From Archilochus colubris (Eukaryota; Chordata; Aves; Apodiformes; Trochilidae): 64,000 nt of DNA. Shown here one piece after another: positions 42,924 through 56,304 of the stretch; positions within the stretch are counted from its first letter, which is position 1; each line of letters opens with the position of its first letter. A program made the translations under genes and the position numbers. A model generated the notes under the pieces. It did no database searches and had not been told where the DNA came from. It was given only the letters and a program-made list of their open reading frames with translations. The stretch lies in NCBI GenBank assembly GCA_023079485.1, contig CM041084.1, positions 9,670,609 to 9,734,608 of the forward strand. The letters run 5' to 3'.

Positions 42924-43375
42924 AGCCTCAGCCAATTAGTTGGCAACTTGCAGCTTGTATTTCTAAAAAAAAAAAATAACGTGCAAATACGTTGCAAAAT
43001 AAGGCAAATCAGAACTCTACACCACCGATTTTTTTAACTGAAAAGGGGACTTTAAAAATTATCCCAAATGTTTATGCACAGAATTTTTAAAAATACTCAG
43101 GTTGGATAGCATGTTCCACAAGTCATAATGTACACAAGTCACTGGTAAAGCCTGTTATTTAAAGAGTACAACTATTGGGCAGAATTGTTGAAAGCAACAT
43201 TGTCTAATTAGGCAGCAGCAACCTGACAGAAATGTCTTTGCTACTGCTTCAGCCTCAAACATTTAGAGAATCTCTTGTTGAACAGTAACATAAATACAGA
43301 CAGTTCAGCAGCAAGGATGAAAGGTTGTCAATACAGCGACATTAGCAGGCACTTTTGATTTTCTCCAACTAAACA

Positions 43376-43398
43376 TTATTAAACACTTAGTTTAATAA
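43376..43398. repeat. Perfect 9-bp inverted repeat with 5-bp spacer
   Basis: TTATTAAAC, spacer ACTTA, then GTTTAATAA. It could form a short hairpin or be a dimeric AT-rich binding site; too short and AT-rich for a microRNA precursor. Confidence 0.8.
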
Positions 43399-46300
43399 AC
43401 TGAAGCAATTTTACTGCTGTAAGTGGTAATATCAAGATATTGGATGAAGGGAATCCATAAAAGAATGGTAATGAGGCTGCAGTATTGAATTTTCACCATT
43501 AAAATCATCAGCTAAGTTCTCAGCTTTCTCCTGTACTTTCCAGGGAAAGAAAAATCAGTCAGAAACCCCAACTATATCCAACTGAATTCCTTTCACCATT
43601 CATTTGGAAGGTACAGAAGCAATTGAACTGGGAAAAATGCCTTTGTATGCATCAGACCTGCAGTATCTAATATTCTCACCTAAAGGTGTATGTTCAAGTC
43701 CTGACAAAGCAGATTGCTCATGCAAAGACATATCACCCTTTCCTCATATCCACAGGGATCCTGCAAAGAAATGTCAGCTTCTTCACCTCGTAGGGCTCCT
43801 GCCATAACAACATTACTATCTATATACTGACACATAATGTTGGTCTTTAAGGGTCCTTCTGTTCTCTTAACTTGTAGGTTCTCCAGCAGTTGTCTGTGCT
43901 GGTTCTGTACCGTAATAACTGAAAGAAAGTGCATAAATGGAGCTTCTGAGCACTATGATAATACTGCAGAGCTTGGTTAAAAGAATGAAAATTCTAAGTT
44001 TTTGTAATTATATATTTTATTTTGCACTCAGAGTATAAAAGAAAAAAGAATCTGTCTAATCTGCATGTACACAAGTCTGTCTCACTTTTGACAATTGTTC
44101 ACCACAGAAATTAAAGTACCATTAACTTTATCCTTCAAAATAAAAGACTAAAAAAGTGTTCTGAGAAGAAACTTAAATCAAGAGCCCCGTGTCAGATTAC
44201 CTTCTTGAACTCAGAGACCATAATTTGATGGCAGGTGGCTTTTAAAATCTTCTTTCCATGACTATTTTTTCTATATTTTTAAAATAGCCTTATCTTTATT
44301 CTTCTTTTTATATTTAAGACAGAAAAGACTATTTTGTTTCATGCAGGGGAAGAAAATACCCTATTTTAACAAACAGTGTAATTATCCTGTTATTCTCTAT
44401 TTTGGTATTTACACTCCTCTCCAGAATTAATTCATGTAACATTTCTTACTGTATCAACAGCCCATACATCAAAGTGGGCGCAAGAGACCTTATTTTTTTT
44501 TCTTTAAATCAAATCTGTGTTCCCAGTTGGTGAAACCAAAGAACAGAGTAACAGTTCTTCATCACATTTTGGAAGGTGTTTTGACCCTCATGTTATTGCC
44601 AATACTATGAGTGTCACTGCACAAGTGGCAAAAATAGCAGCAATATCTTTTTATTGATACTGTATTCACTTTATCCTCTGAGGTTAAATTTATAGTTTTC
44701 CCTAGAGAACTGATATTGTATTCACATCCTCATCACAGCATATGAGGACTGCTCTTTAGAGACTGTATTAATCACACCATATGTTGTCCTGGATAGCAGA
44801 TAGCACAGACAGGCCACTTTACCCTCTGACCCGGAGAGTTAGTTTAATTATGAACACAGGCTCCACCTACTTTGTTTTCAATTCTGCAATAGCACAAAAA
44901 CGGTGATAAATATTCAGAGAAAAATTACTGTTACATACTCTGTGTCTTCCCCTCACTGCTTCCCCTCCCCTTCCAATTCTTTTGATATTGACTCTTTCTA
45001 ACAGTACAGAGACACTTTACTTCCATCCTGAAGCACTAACTCCTCTAGTTTTTGATCCAACAGCAGTGGCCATCTCCCAGCAAACACTAGGTCACTTGTA
45101 AATGCCTCTTTAAAGTCAATTCTGTTTTATAATGCCCAAGGCAAAGAGCTATCAAAGCAGCTTTCTCCACCTCTGTCCCATTATGCTAAAATCAGCCTGG
45201 TGAGAATGGAAGGCTTAGACTTCACATAATCCTAGCAGGCACACAACAAAAAAAATGAACTCAAAGAAAACTAAAGGATTCCCATCCCCGTGCTACTACT
45301 GATTTTCTGTAAAATCTCAGCTAATCACTAAGGTCCATGACCAAAAACATATTTAAGCATCTTATAAAGGTAGGAGATTTGCTACTGAAATCAATGGAAA
45401 TATAAACATTTACATATCTCTGTGAACCTGATCCGTTAGTCCTTCAAAGTCCCATCTGTAAAATGAGGATAACATTAAGTCTTTATCTGCCAGAGATAGA
45501 GACCACAACTGCTGAAAATTAAAAGGTGCTCAGATTTCACCATAATAGAAAAAGAAAGAAACCTGTTTAATGGGAGAAAGGCTTAAAATTGAGTGGCAGA
45601 GGTGGAGGGGAAGGAAACATAGATGGACTTAGTGAAATGTTCCTTAGCCATATGTGCAGACCTTTTCAAATATAAGAGAAGGATTCTAACTTCAGTAGTG
45701 CCTTTGTTTTATTGCTGCTTTTGTTGAATATGATGCCCTCATTCCCCTTGCAGAGGCAGACAGTGTATGATATGGCAGATGCTGAACCTTTTAAGGATTT
45801 CACAGTCATAATTTTTTACAAAAATTCTAACATTAAGCCTAGCCACTGGTTTGTGTTTCTGCTGCCTCATTTAGATGAACATCCTTCTTCAATTTCTTCA
45901 ATGGGAACACAGAAGTAAAATAGTCAAACTAATTCAGCTTTGCATTATTTGGCTGGCAACATGTTTTTAGGGGAATCTGGAAGAATGTGAATTCTGGAAC
46001 ATCTGTGAATAAGGGAGCAAGCCACTTCTCACTCCTCCTTAGACCACAGAGATACCCAGGTGCCTTCCACCAAGATGCATATGCTTTCCTGCAGGGAGTA
46101 TCAAGTGAATTGGTGCCACTTTATAATTTCTCTTATCAGAGCTGAGGTCAAGTATGCCAGAACTGAGTTCTGTTCTTCCATGAGCTCAGCCTCTTCAAAA
46201 GTTCACAGAGAAAAAACCTGATGAAAATACTTTCAGAAAAGCTCCTGTTAAGCTTCATGTTTTCCACATGTAGCCAGCTCTCTAGAGAGTCAGCAGATAA

Positions 46301-46543
46301 CCCAAAATTGTCTTTAAAAGGTAGCTTACCCACAGTAACATACAATAGCAATGACAGCAATCAGAATACAGGTAAAGACAACAAAGCAAACCAGATCCCA
46401 CTCAGCTGTTTTGGGGTAGCACTTAAGTACACTGGAATGTTTTGGTTTGGTTTTTTTCTGGCAGGATCACACCACTTTACTGCTAATATTAGACTTCCAA
46501 AACTTTCCCTAAGCACCAGCCTTGACACTACCTATACATATAG

Positions 46544-46620
46544 CAAAAAAAACCAAAAAACAACAACAACAAAAAAAAGAACAAAAAAACCAAAAAAACC
46601 CACAAAAACAAAAAAAATAA
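46544..46620. repeat. A/C-rich low-complexity tract
   Basis: Poly-A interrupted by CC, CAACAACAAC and CCC groups. It explains the Lys/Thr-rich end of the chance frame at 46221-46670. Confidence 0.85.
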
Positions 46621-49600
46621 ATAGTGAAAACAGTTTTTTCTTTTTCTGTAGTCATCAAAATTTGCTATAGAACATTAAAAACAAAACTTGATCTCAGAGG
46701 CAACAAAGGGAGATAGGGCCCAGAGCAGTGTTTCAATGCAGCCAGAAATTGATACTAATTAGCAGAAATGCACAAAATTAAAGGGGAACTGAAGCTATTA
46801 GATTATCTACTAAGTATACTGCCCATGAAGAAACAGCTTGTTTAACAGTCAAATGATGTATCATGTGGCATGGCCACTCAGCATCCCAAAGCTGTCCATC
46901 TTTAGAGGCTGCATCATTTCTTAGTGAAAAATAAGCCAACACACAGATTTCAAGGCAGATGGAACACAGCTTCCAGGAACTTGGCTTGCAAAAATTTAGG
47001 GGGCAAATAATTGGGTCCTTTCCACAGCTGGATCACAGTTAATCTGGGGGGGTGCCAAACAGGATTTGAAATGGATCTCTGGCAGATTCATTTTTGCTCT
47101 TAAACTTCCCTGTACTTTTCCACAACACCATCATTTCAGCAAAATTAGTCCATCTGTTTCACTACTCATACCAGAAGGTGCTGATGTTTTCTTTTTCAAT
47201 CAAAAGCCCAAACACACAATGTATGAAAAATTAATAATAAGAATCATTGGTGATACAGCCAAAGTAAGAAAACAGAGGATACTACAGAAATGTAGATGTG
47301 ATGTCATTGAAAGCAAAGGTGGGATAAATGGTTCATTGGTCTGTTACTGTGAAAACCCATAGCAAGTGTCCTACAAAACTAATTATTAGTGTGCATCTCC
47401 TCACTTACAAATGGGACTTCAAGAAAACAGTGTAGCTTCATTTATTAAGAAAGCCAACCTTTACTTCTGATAGGCTAAAAACCATTAGGATAAAATATTA
47501 GATCCAGGTGTCATTTACACTATTTTGTACTAATTAGATTTAAGGAGACTGAGTCAGGACCAGGCAGGGACACAGTGTGCTCTCCCAGGGCACTAACACT
47601 CGTCCTTGGAAATACAGAACTTTGTCCAGCTATGGCTCTACTTCAGAAGAACTCAGGCTCATCTGAGGGATGCCAAGGGGTATTCAGAAAGAACTTTGGA
47701 AGACGTGGCTGAAAGAAGCAGCTATTAGCTATTACAGAAGTTATTTTAATGAAAAATAGGACAGCTATGGTAGGAATGTGCTGTATCATTTCCTTGAGAG
47801 AACTCAAAAGTCATTATGAATAATAAGGATTTTTTTTCTGTTGCTGAGGAAAGGCAATATAAAAAAAACAATCTAATATCATAAACTGAGAGACAGAATC
47901 TCACTGATCTACAGAGGGCTTTTAAGGGAACACTGTGCTGACTAGCTGCAGTTATTCCTAATCTTTACTCCCATTTCTTCACAAGTCATGGCTTCTTTTC
48001 TGTTATATCAGTACTTTAATCACAAATATTTTTTTCCCTAGTAATGTATACACAATATATGTACTGTAAGAATTGGGAAGTCTCTAAACCATTGTCAGAA
48101 GACATGCAAGCAAAAAGCTTAGTATATACTTGCTTTGTATCTTACACTCTTTCCCTAAATATCTCCTACTGATCACTGTCAGAGGAAGATGTTCAGTTAG
48201 ATGAATCATCTGAGTGAGCTGATGCTGCACTTCATCATTTACCAACCTAGAGCAATGGGGTTTTATGCCTATCCAGACTTGCTAGGTGGTTAAATCAGAC
48301 TGTCACTTCTGGATTTGTTCTTTCAGTCTACAGCAATATGTTAGCAGACCTAATAATGGCTTAAAGGGGAGGGCAGGAAATAAATGTAAAAAAACAAAAG
48401 TGTTTTGTTGCCACAGGATAATAAAAGCAAAAGCTTATTTCAGACAAACTCAGCTGTAACCAAAAACATCAGCTACATGATGGGACTGTGCTTTTTGTGT
48501 CTTCTGGATGTCTTCTGACAGAATCGCCACCTAACTTTGCCAGCACACAAAATCAGATTGGGTTCTGTTCTGCCTGCTGTGTTAAAAGAGAAATGAGTCA
48601 CTGAAGCAGCTCACAGACTCTTTTTAAATACTCCTACTGCAGGCAGAGTAAGTTTGCAGTGGTCAGTGCTAGAAGCACTGAATTCAATGATGGACAATTT
48701 CAACAAATAGCCAAAATCCCAGCAGGCCTTCATCCAGAAAATAAGAACATTTACATTTTTTCAGGCATGTTTTGACTTCAGAGTTCTAGACTTGTATTTC
48801 TGTGTATTTTGTTCTAACATTTTTGAATCCTTAAAAAAAATTAAAATCATGAGAAACAATCCCAAATACTCCTGTATGACAAAATGTACAAAATCTTTGT
48901 ACATTTCTTTCTCAGCATCACCCCACCTCAGCTGCAGCTTGCTCAGTAAAACAGCAGGGAGGTGAAAGCCTTGAAAGTGGCAGGGTGTTTTATAAAAATT
49001 GGTGTTGCCAGTAGCCTTAGCAAAAAAGTGACTAACACAGAAATTGAGACAGGTGATGTATTTTTAAATTAATGAAGTAGCATCAAATAACAACGTTCCA
49101 GATTTACTTTCTTTGAAAGAAGGATATTGAAGTTTAGCTATTCCAACAGAACTGTTACTACAACATTTGTGAAATTTATGAAGATACAATAGCTCCTTTT
49201 TTACCACTAAAGACATTGAATAATCTGAAAGATGCATGCTGATCTACTTCATAAAGAATTGTTTTAAGGAAAATATAAAATAATACATGACATGCAGTCA
49301 CTAGAAAATAAGACATGTAAAAGGTTTATCTTGCCCTTAAAGAAAACTGATGAAGTATAAAGTAACAGATATCTTAAGACCATGAGAATCTTAGCAAGGC
49401 CAAAAGCTGAACTACCTTGCAATGAAATTAAGTTTGTACCACCAGCTGTCAGGAAAGGGCCTGCACCATGATCTGTCAAACCAAAGTTCAAGATAAAACT
49501 AGGATCTATTATTGCACGAGTTGCACAAAGTTTATGCCAAAAACACACAGCAGGATTTCACCTGCCATTCAACAAAGGTCAGAATTTGAGCACTGGTTAG

Positions 49601-50236
49601 TTTATGCTGCTATATGGATAACTGGTAACTACCCAGAAGATTTCAGAAGAACTATTAAAATATTGCAAGACTGTAGGCCAGAGCAAATTGCAGCAAAGTT
49701 GATTATTTTTTTCCCACTGGCCCAGACACTGGGAATATGCAATTGCTTCTCAGATTCTGTTCAGTCTGTATAAGATTATTAAAGCTGTACCAGAAGCTAC
49801 TTATCCTTAAAGTACAAGTTAATTTGTCCAAACTTGTCTCTGCAGGGCCTGGAACATGGCTGATCTTAAATACTGCATTCAGTGAGACACAAAGGAAAAA
49901 ATTCACATGACTCAACAAAACTGCATAAGTACAGCTGTGTAATCCATGGTCAATGGAGAGATAACCAATATGGGCAGTGAAATCTAGGGTATGATTCACT
50001 TCATCCTACAGTTGTCTAAAATTACACAGAGGAATCTCATCTGAGAAGTGCCTCTTCCTCCCCTGATTACAAAGGGCCAGAGTAGACAGAGAGTATCTAC
50101 TCATGGCTGTGTGGAATAGATGACACCCACACAGTTGGAGCACCTTTACAATTCATCAAGAGCAGACCCAACCCAGGGTAGCAGAGTCTTTGAAGCATTG
50201 TCTGTCACAAAGAGTGGGATGGGATGGAGTGTGGAG

Positions 50237-50823
50237 TGTGTTGGTTTTGGCTGAGATAGAGTTCATTTTCCTCATGGTAGTTAGTATGGGGCTATATTTT
50301 GGATTTATGCTGTAAACAATGTTGGTACCACAGGGATGGTTTTGTTATCATGAGCAGTGCTTACACAGTGTCAAAGCCTTTTCTGCTTCCCACCCCACCC
50401 CATCAGCAAGGAGGCTAGGGATGCACCAGAAGCTGTGAGAGGACAGTTCTGGGACAGCTGATCCCAATTGAGCAAAGGGATATCCCATACTGTATAACAT
50501 CATGCTCAGCTTATAAAGGTGTGGAAGAAGAAGGAAGGGGGACTTCAGGAGTCATGGTGATTGTCTTCCCAAGTCACCAGTACATGTGATAGAGCTCAGA
50601 TTACCTGGAGATGGCTGAACATCTGTCTGTCACGGGAAGAAGAGGATGAGTTCCTTGTTTTGCCTTCCTTATATGCACAGCTGGTGCTTTACCTGTTAAA
50701 CAGTTGTTATCTCAAGCCACAACTTTTCCTACTTCTACAGTTGCAGTTCTGTCCCCCATCCCACCAGGGGAGGAGTGAGCTGTTGTGTGTGATTTTTTCA
50801 CTGTCAGGGGTGAATCTATGATA
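50237..50823 (+). mobile_element. Solo LTR of an avian endogenous retrovirus (ERVL-like), copy 2
   Basis: This copy begins TGTGTTGGTTTTGGCTGAGA, the better preserved 5' end of the pair, and ends near CTATGATA at 50823. It shares the landmark order of the first LTR, with a TATA-like TTATAAAGG at 50511-50519. The polyadenylation-type site is changed to GTTAAA (about 50695). By eye the two copies match at roughly three quarters of positions, too diverged to be the two ends of one recent provirus 21 kb long. No internal viral genes lie beside it. It is in the same orientation as the first LTR and antisense to PTPRN2. Confidence 0.85.
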
Positions 50824-53800
50824 GGGGGAAGCGAGAGCATTAGAGGATTAACAATTTTGCAAATTTTCAAACCTTTGAAAAGTTTTTAGAGTTGAGATGA
50901 TTCCCTGTACAGCAAACTTAGGTCTACTATCAAAAGTAACCAAAAGGAATTGAAACATCTTTATTCATACAACATGCACTGGTATTACCAAAATCTGGAT
51001 CACTCACCTCTGCACACACTGAACCAAGTGGCAAAAGATGTACTTTTTTAAGAGGGAAACTTCTGCTAGAGCTTTCTGTGAGATTAGCTGCTGGCACAAG
51101 AATAAGAGATAAATGTAATCTCTTCAAGAAGTTAAAAGGAGGAAAATTAGCCACAGGGAACCTCTGATGAGGTGAAGGGCAGAGTCCTAGACAGAAGAAA
51201 ACTGAAAAGCAGGCATACAGGAAGATGTACAAGGTCATGTATGAGAAATAACACAGACATTTGCACATTCTGTAAGGTCATCACTCCCTGGGAAGAAAAA
51301 AGGTGGATTTTATAAACAATGAGCCACTAGTTTTAGAGTCATTGTTCATATGCTCATATATTTTAGTATACTCATCTGATTATAAAACTATGTCTTTAAG
51401 ACAACCCAGTATGATGCCAGTAACACTTTACTATCAATACTTGGCTGAACCTTCAAATAATTTTTTGGCATAATACAGGAAGGAAATCTGTTGGTTCCTA
51501 AAGCAGATGAATGCAGCAGTGCAGATGAAACAACCAATTATGGAACAAGATTTTGTCAGAACAGGTAGGTGACCAGTTTTCTCTAAAATCTTACCAAAAT
51601 ATGAAGTGGGATTTCTCACATATTAAGTGCTAAAGTTGAGCACTTAATTAGACTGTCGAATCTAGGAGGACTAGAAGTAGATTAAATGTTGGATATTTAT
51701 ATATAGTGATCAGACACTGCATTGAAAAGGAAATATTACATGATCATTACTAATCTAAGTTTTAATTAAAATTTAAAAGCAGACAGGTTTTGCACTGCCC
51801 ACAAGGGAGACAAAGCTGAGTTCCACTGAGATGGGTTCAAGCGTATTTTTCTCATTTCTGAACTGAATTTGGCATCCAGTCTTTCTAATGCTATTCTCAG
51901 CTTAAAGTAAATTCTCCCATTTTTAGCAAGTTACACAGAGGGCCATATTCCGTTATTGTTTATTGACTGATGGAATTACATCACACATTAATAAGACAGT
52001 ACAAAGGTATCAGTGTTGATGAACACTGTCATTTTAAATCAGTGTATTCCTCTCCAAGAGTTCACTACTGCCTCCTCAAACCTGCATGCAGTGTCCAAGC
52101 AAAGCTCACCTCCATGTAAAAAAAGGGAAGAATATTTTAGTACCATCTCTCCCATCTATATGCAAACACATAATAACAGCCAATCTTGCAGAGATTTTTG
52201 AATGAAGATTGGTGGTAATGCCCAAGGTATAACAGAAAACATAAGAAAATGCATTTTCATTCCTGTGTAGGGCTGATTGACTTATTCATTATGATTTCAT
52301 TATGTGGTGAGTTTAACCCTTCTTCTATGTATAAATTGTTTCCAATTTGTTTCTAACTTCTGTAAGAGTTATTCATTATTCATAAATATTGTATAAAGTG
52401 TTTAGGTGAACAATTTCAAACTTAATGAATTTTTAAATCTCTGTTTCCTTTTTCCTCTAGGAGTGACTGGCCCAAGTCACACAGAACTGACCTTAGCAAA
52501 TAGTTTTCAGTGCATAGTGATACTCATTAAAGTTAGTATATGTAGAGGTTTTTTCTGAAATGAGGATAAGCATAATAAACCTATCTGGTTAGAAATTTAT
52601 GAATTATGAATATAAAGTATTGTTGGAAGAACCTAAGGATTATTCCTTAGCACCAACCCTCCTAGATAAGAGGTTGCTGGCCCTCCATGAATGTGGAAAA
52701 AAGAGCTAGAGCAGCCTGGAGATGAAGGGTTGGGAGTCTGACAGAAAGGATGCTGTCTAGCAATTACCCCAGAGAAAAGTGATGCAAAGACTCAGGAGGG
52801 CCCCACATGTCGAGTGACAAGCTCAGGTCTCTGCACAGGAACAAACTCCCTGCACACAACCACTGAGCAGGGGGGAGGGACAATGGGTAACAGCAGAGAG
52901 GCCCCACAAAGGCAGGGAAGTGCTGTGCTTCCAGGTAACATTTGGGAGGCAGAAAAAGTAGGAGATGAAAAAAGATATTTTTTTATTGTGGAGTTATAGC
53001 TTGCTTATATATTTACAATGTTATCAAACAGAAAAACAGGAATTTTATAAGTGTAAATGTTTCAGAATTTGAAGCACAAGGTGTCATTAACAACCAATAT
53101 CTTAGAAGAACATTAGACCATGTACATAGAGATAAAACCTGAAGATAAAGAAATGTCATGAATATAGAAATTGAGAAGGAAAGTAAGTCCCTTAATAATA
53201 AACAAATGGAGAAAAAAACACTCAGTTTCATGATAAGTCTTATGTTGAATATGTAAATGTGCCATAATTATAGATTAATGGTACAAAATGGCATAATTAG
53301 TTTTGATATGCTATATTGTTATTCACAGTTTCCAAAAGTAGTGTTGTTAGAGAATTCAGCAGCTAAAGAGAAGTAATCTCATGCTTGAATTGATATTTAC
53401 TGACATCCCAAGTGTGGGGATGACTAATAATGAACTGCATTTTGATTGCTGTGTTTTCAAGTGTGTTTTAAAAATATATTGTATCACCATATCCCTTCAA
53501 ACCCCTGTATGCCCAGTCCAATGGTCCTGTGGATGCTGTTAACTTTTTTGAAGAATGATCTAAGAGAATAAGAACGAAGTTCAGAGGTGCATGGAACAAC
53601 ATTAAGAGAGCATGTTAATCAACAACCCAAACACAAGACTTTCTGCTACTGAACTGTTGATCAGTGTAATGCTGAGAACAAGGCCATTCAGAGGAACAGG
53701 AAGAGACATCTTTAGTTTCTTACACAGGAGGACATGGAGACAGCCTCCACATTTCAAATTCTTTTGTACTTCCCTTTCACACAATACATAGAATGTACTC

Positions 53801-54442
53801 TGCTCCTGTAACCAGGATTTGTAATGCAAATACATATTTCATAAATACCAATTTCCTGGAGAGTATTTTTCATAAATGTCTTATATGGCAAAGAGCAAGT
53901 TAATGCTGCATCAGATTATATCTGGTAATCAGAGCAGCCACACAAGGAACCAAATAGAAAAAAGAAATATTTTTTTAAATGTTCTTTCTTATGTGCTGTT
54001 CAACATACATGAACTAACCCAGGCATTCAAAATGGGATTTAAAAATGTCTCCTTGCTGCTGCTTTACAAAATAAAACTTCTTGCTCTTTCCAAAACTAAT
54101 TCTTAGTTTTCTAAAGTTCAACTTAGGGTTTTGAAGATGAAATAATACAAGTGGCACTTTAGCATTTAACAAAGGCAGGAATTTTTTGCAACTTTTTCAG
54201 GGTGTTATTGTCCATTGAGCTAAAAAGTTAAGGCAGCGTGACAATGATACCAGGAGAAGGTAAATACATCCAGTCCCGGCTGAGTTCCTCCAGTGTAGCA
54301 TGTCATAGGGTTTATGCTTCAATTCCTGGCTTCAGCAGCCATCTAAGAGAAGAATTTGTTAAGTACACGGATGTCTGGAGCAAACTGATTCCTCGGAAAT
54401 TTGATGTAAAAGCACTGCTCTATTCAAGTAAAACCTCTCTCT

Positions 54443-54463
54443 TTTTTTTTTTTTTTTTTTTTC
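54443..54463. repeat. Poly-T run
   Basis: About 20 uninterrupted T residues, appearing as a Phe run in the chance frame at 54238-54582. Confidence 0.9.
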
Positions 54464-55267
54464 CTGAAGGCCAAATGAGGAGTTTGCCCTCTTTTATATC
54501 AACATTTGAATTTAAAGAAAAACCTGCTTTCTCCTGCCTCCTCATTTTTATCTTTCCATATGCCTCCATAATGATGTTATAATCACCTTGAAAATATGCG
54601 CAAGAACTGAATTCCTCCTTTTAAGATTATTTCAAAACTGAGCTTATGAATATTTGCTTTCTACCATCATCATTGTTGCAGTAATAAATGCTACTTTGGC
54701 CTTTAAAAAGAGACCTGACTGAAATACTTAGCAACCCTTCTGTAATTCACAAGCTGCATGTCACAAGTCACATTCATTTCAACTGATTGTAAATCACTTT
54801 AGATTTTAAAACAAATTTACTGTAAGAGTGTAAAATCATTTCTAGAAAACTTATGTTAATCAATTTACACTTATATTGTTAAAATTAATTTAGAACAAAT
54901 ATTTTTTCTCCCTGTCAAGAGCTTCCTGGGTTGTAGAGAAGAAAAATGAGGAAAAAAGTGCTATTTTTTTTCAACTAGCCTGTAAATCTGTTGCCTATTC
55001 CCAAAGCCCATGAGCCTCTTTTGAAAATCTTGCTGACTTGAGATAAATGAATTTAAAACTGTGTCCTACTCTTTTTGGTTCTCCTAATACCATCGTTGAT
55101 ATATGAATATCCTAAGGATGAATTTCTTCATAATAGTGTTAAACAAATTGCTGTCCTTAAAAGTAAAGCTTAGAACAACATGTTACAGCAAAAATTAAGT
55201 AGCAACACACATACTCAGGAATCTTCTAGTAATGATGCTAACTTACATAAATCCAAAGCCGATCAAA

Positions 55268-55322
55268 CAACAACAAAAAAACCCACAAAAAAACCCCAAC
55301 AACACAAAACAAAACAAAAAAT
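55268..55322. repeat. A/C-rich low-complexity tract
   Basis: CAACAAC, AAAAAAACCC and ACAAAACAAAAC units, similar in composition to the tract at 46.5 kb. Confidence 0.85.
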
Positions 55323-55676
55323 AAACATGGTTCAACAGGGACAACAGGAGCAATTTAGTTGAAACCGAAGTAAAACAGAAGCTAAGCTACCAATTATTAA
55401 TCTAACATGTTTTGCTTCAAACGCAGTGTCCTCTTGTCCTTCTCTTTGCTAGAAACAGTGTCCACCAGGCACACAGCAAACAAAAAAATATAACTTCTAG
55501 TTCAGGAGGACTACATGCCACCAAGCACATAATGCTAAGGTAAAAGGGCTCTGCTGCAAGAAGACATGAGGAAACAAAGAAAGAAAACCCAAAACAAGTC
55601 ACATAAGAAGCAGAAATAAATAAAAAATTAGAAAACCACTCAAGTTAATTACCTCAAAAATATCTAGTCCTTACCT

Positions 55677-55770
55677 ATATTTATATCTATTAGATAATAG
55701 ATAATTTATATAATTTATAAATTATAAATAACAGATAATTTATATCTAATAAAAATATAAAATATTCAAT
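55677..55770. repeat. AT-rich palindromic and repeated cluster
   Basis: Contains an 18-bp perfect palindrome (TATAATTTATAAATTATA, 55709-55726), a near-palindrome TATCTATTAGATA, and the 13-bp direct repeat AGATAATTTATAT on either side. Almost entirely A and T. Confidence 0.85.
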
Positions 55771-56230
55771 ACAGACATTAGTAAAAGCTTTACTTTTTTC
55801 AGGACCAACTATATAAACTTCCATGAGAAATCTGTCCTGCTCATTACAAGATGGAGAGAACAGATGCTGTCCCCTATCCTTTCCAGGGAAGATGGCCATC
55901 ACCAAGTGCAACTTGCCATTACTCTCGTGGAAAGGATGAGAACAACTGGATACTAGATAGATAAAGGAAATACTCTTGAAAAAAGGAAGCATGGGCCTCC
56001 TGCAGGTCTGTCACCTCTGACATCCCTGTGCAGGAAGCTTCACGTAGGACTTGTCACTGATATTCAGGCAATGGAAATGAGTTTTCCCTGCAAGCATTAC
56101 TTCAGATATCAGCGTAGGTGTCCTAGTGAGATGAAGTCAATACTAGCTTTTCCACTCATAAAATGTTGCCCAGATGAAATATTTTCGTAAGTCTGTTTGC
56201 ATAACTTAGATTTCAGAAAAAGGTAAGCTA

Positions 56231-56304
56231 GAAAAGGCTAAGTGAAAGAAAAGCATTAGAAAAGGCTAAGTGAAAGAAAAGCATTAGAAAAGGCTAAGTG
56301 AAAG
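56231..56304. repeat. 28-bp tandem repeat, about 2.6 copies
   Basis: The unit GAAAAGGCTAAGTGAAAG plus AAAAGCATTA occurs at 56231-56258 and 56259-56286 without a mismatch, and its first 18 bases recur at 56287-56304. Perfect identity implies recent duplication and possible length polymorphism. Confidence 0.95.

Larger units (their letters stand above)
36216..50236. other. Intronic block with possible conserved elements, no gene seen
   Basis: No open frame here resembles a protein. Simple repeats include poly-A at 37617-37631 and 37982-37996, a doubled GTTCATGCACTGG motif near 37490-37520, and an A/C-rich tract at 46544-46620. Several stretches (36760-37160, 40040-40480, 42780-42970, 43130-43460) have the texture of vertebrate conserved non-coding DNA and are discussed under findings. 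Confidence 0.4.

Noticed and set aside
46221..46670. 149-codon plus-strand frame as a gene
   Set aside because: The second half is an A/C-rich simple repeat and the first half shows no known domain.
29040..50823. The two LTRs as ends of one full provirus
   Set aside because: They are too diverged from each other, and the interval contains CR1 and unique DNA rather than retroviral genes.
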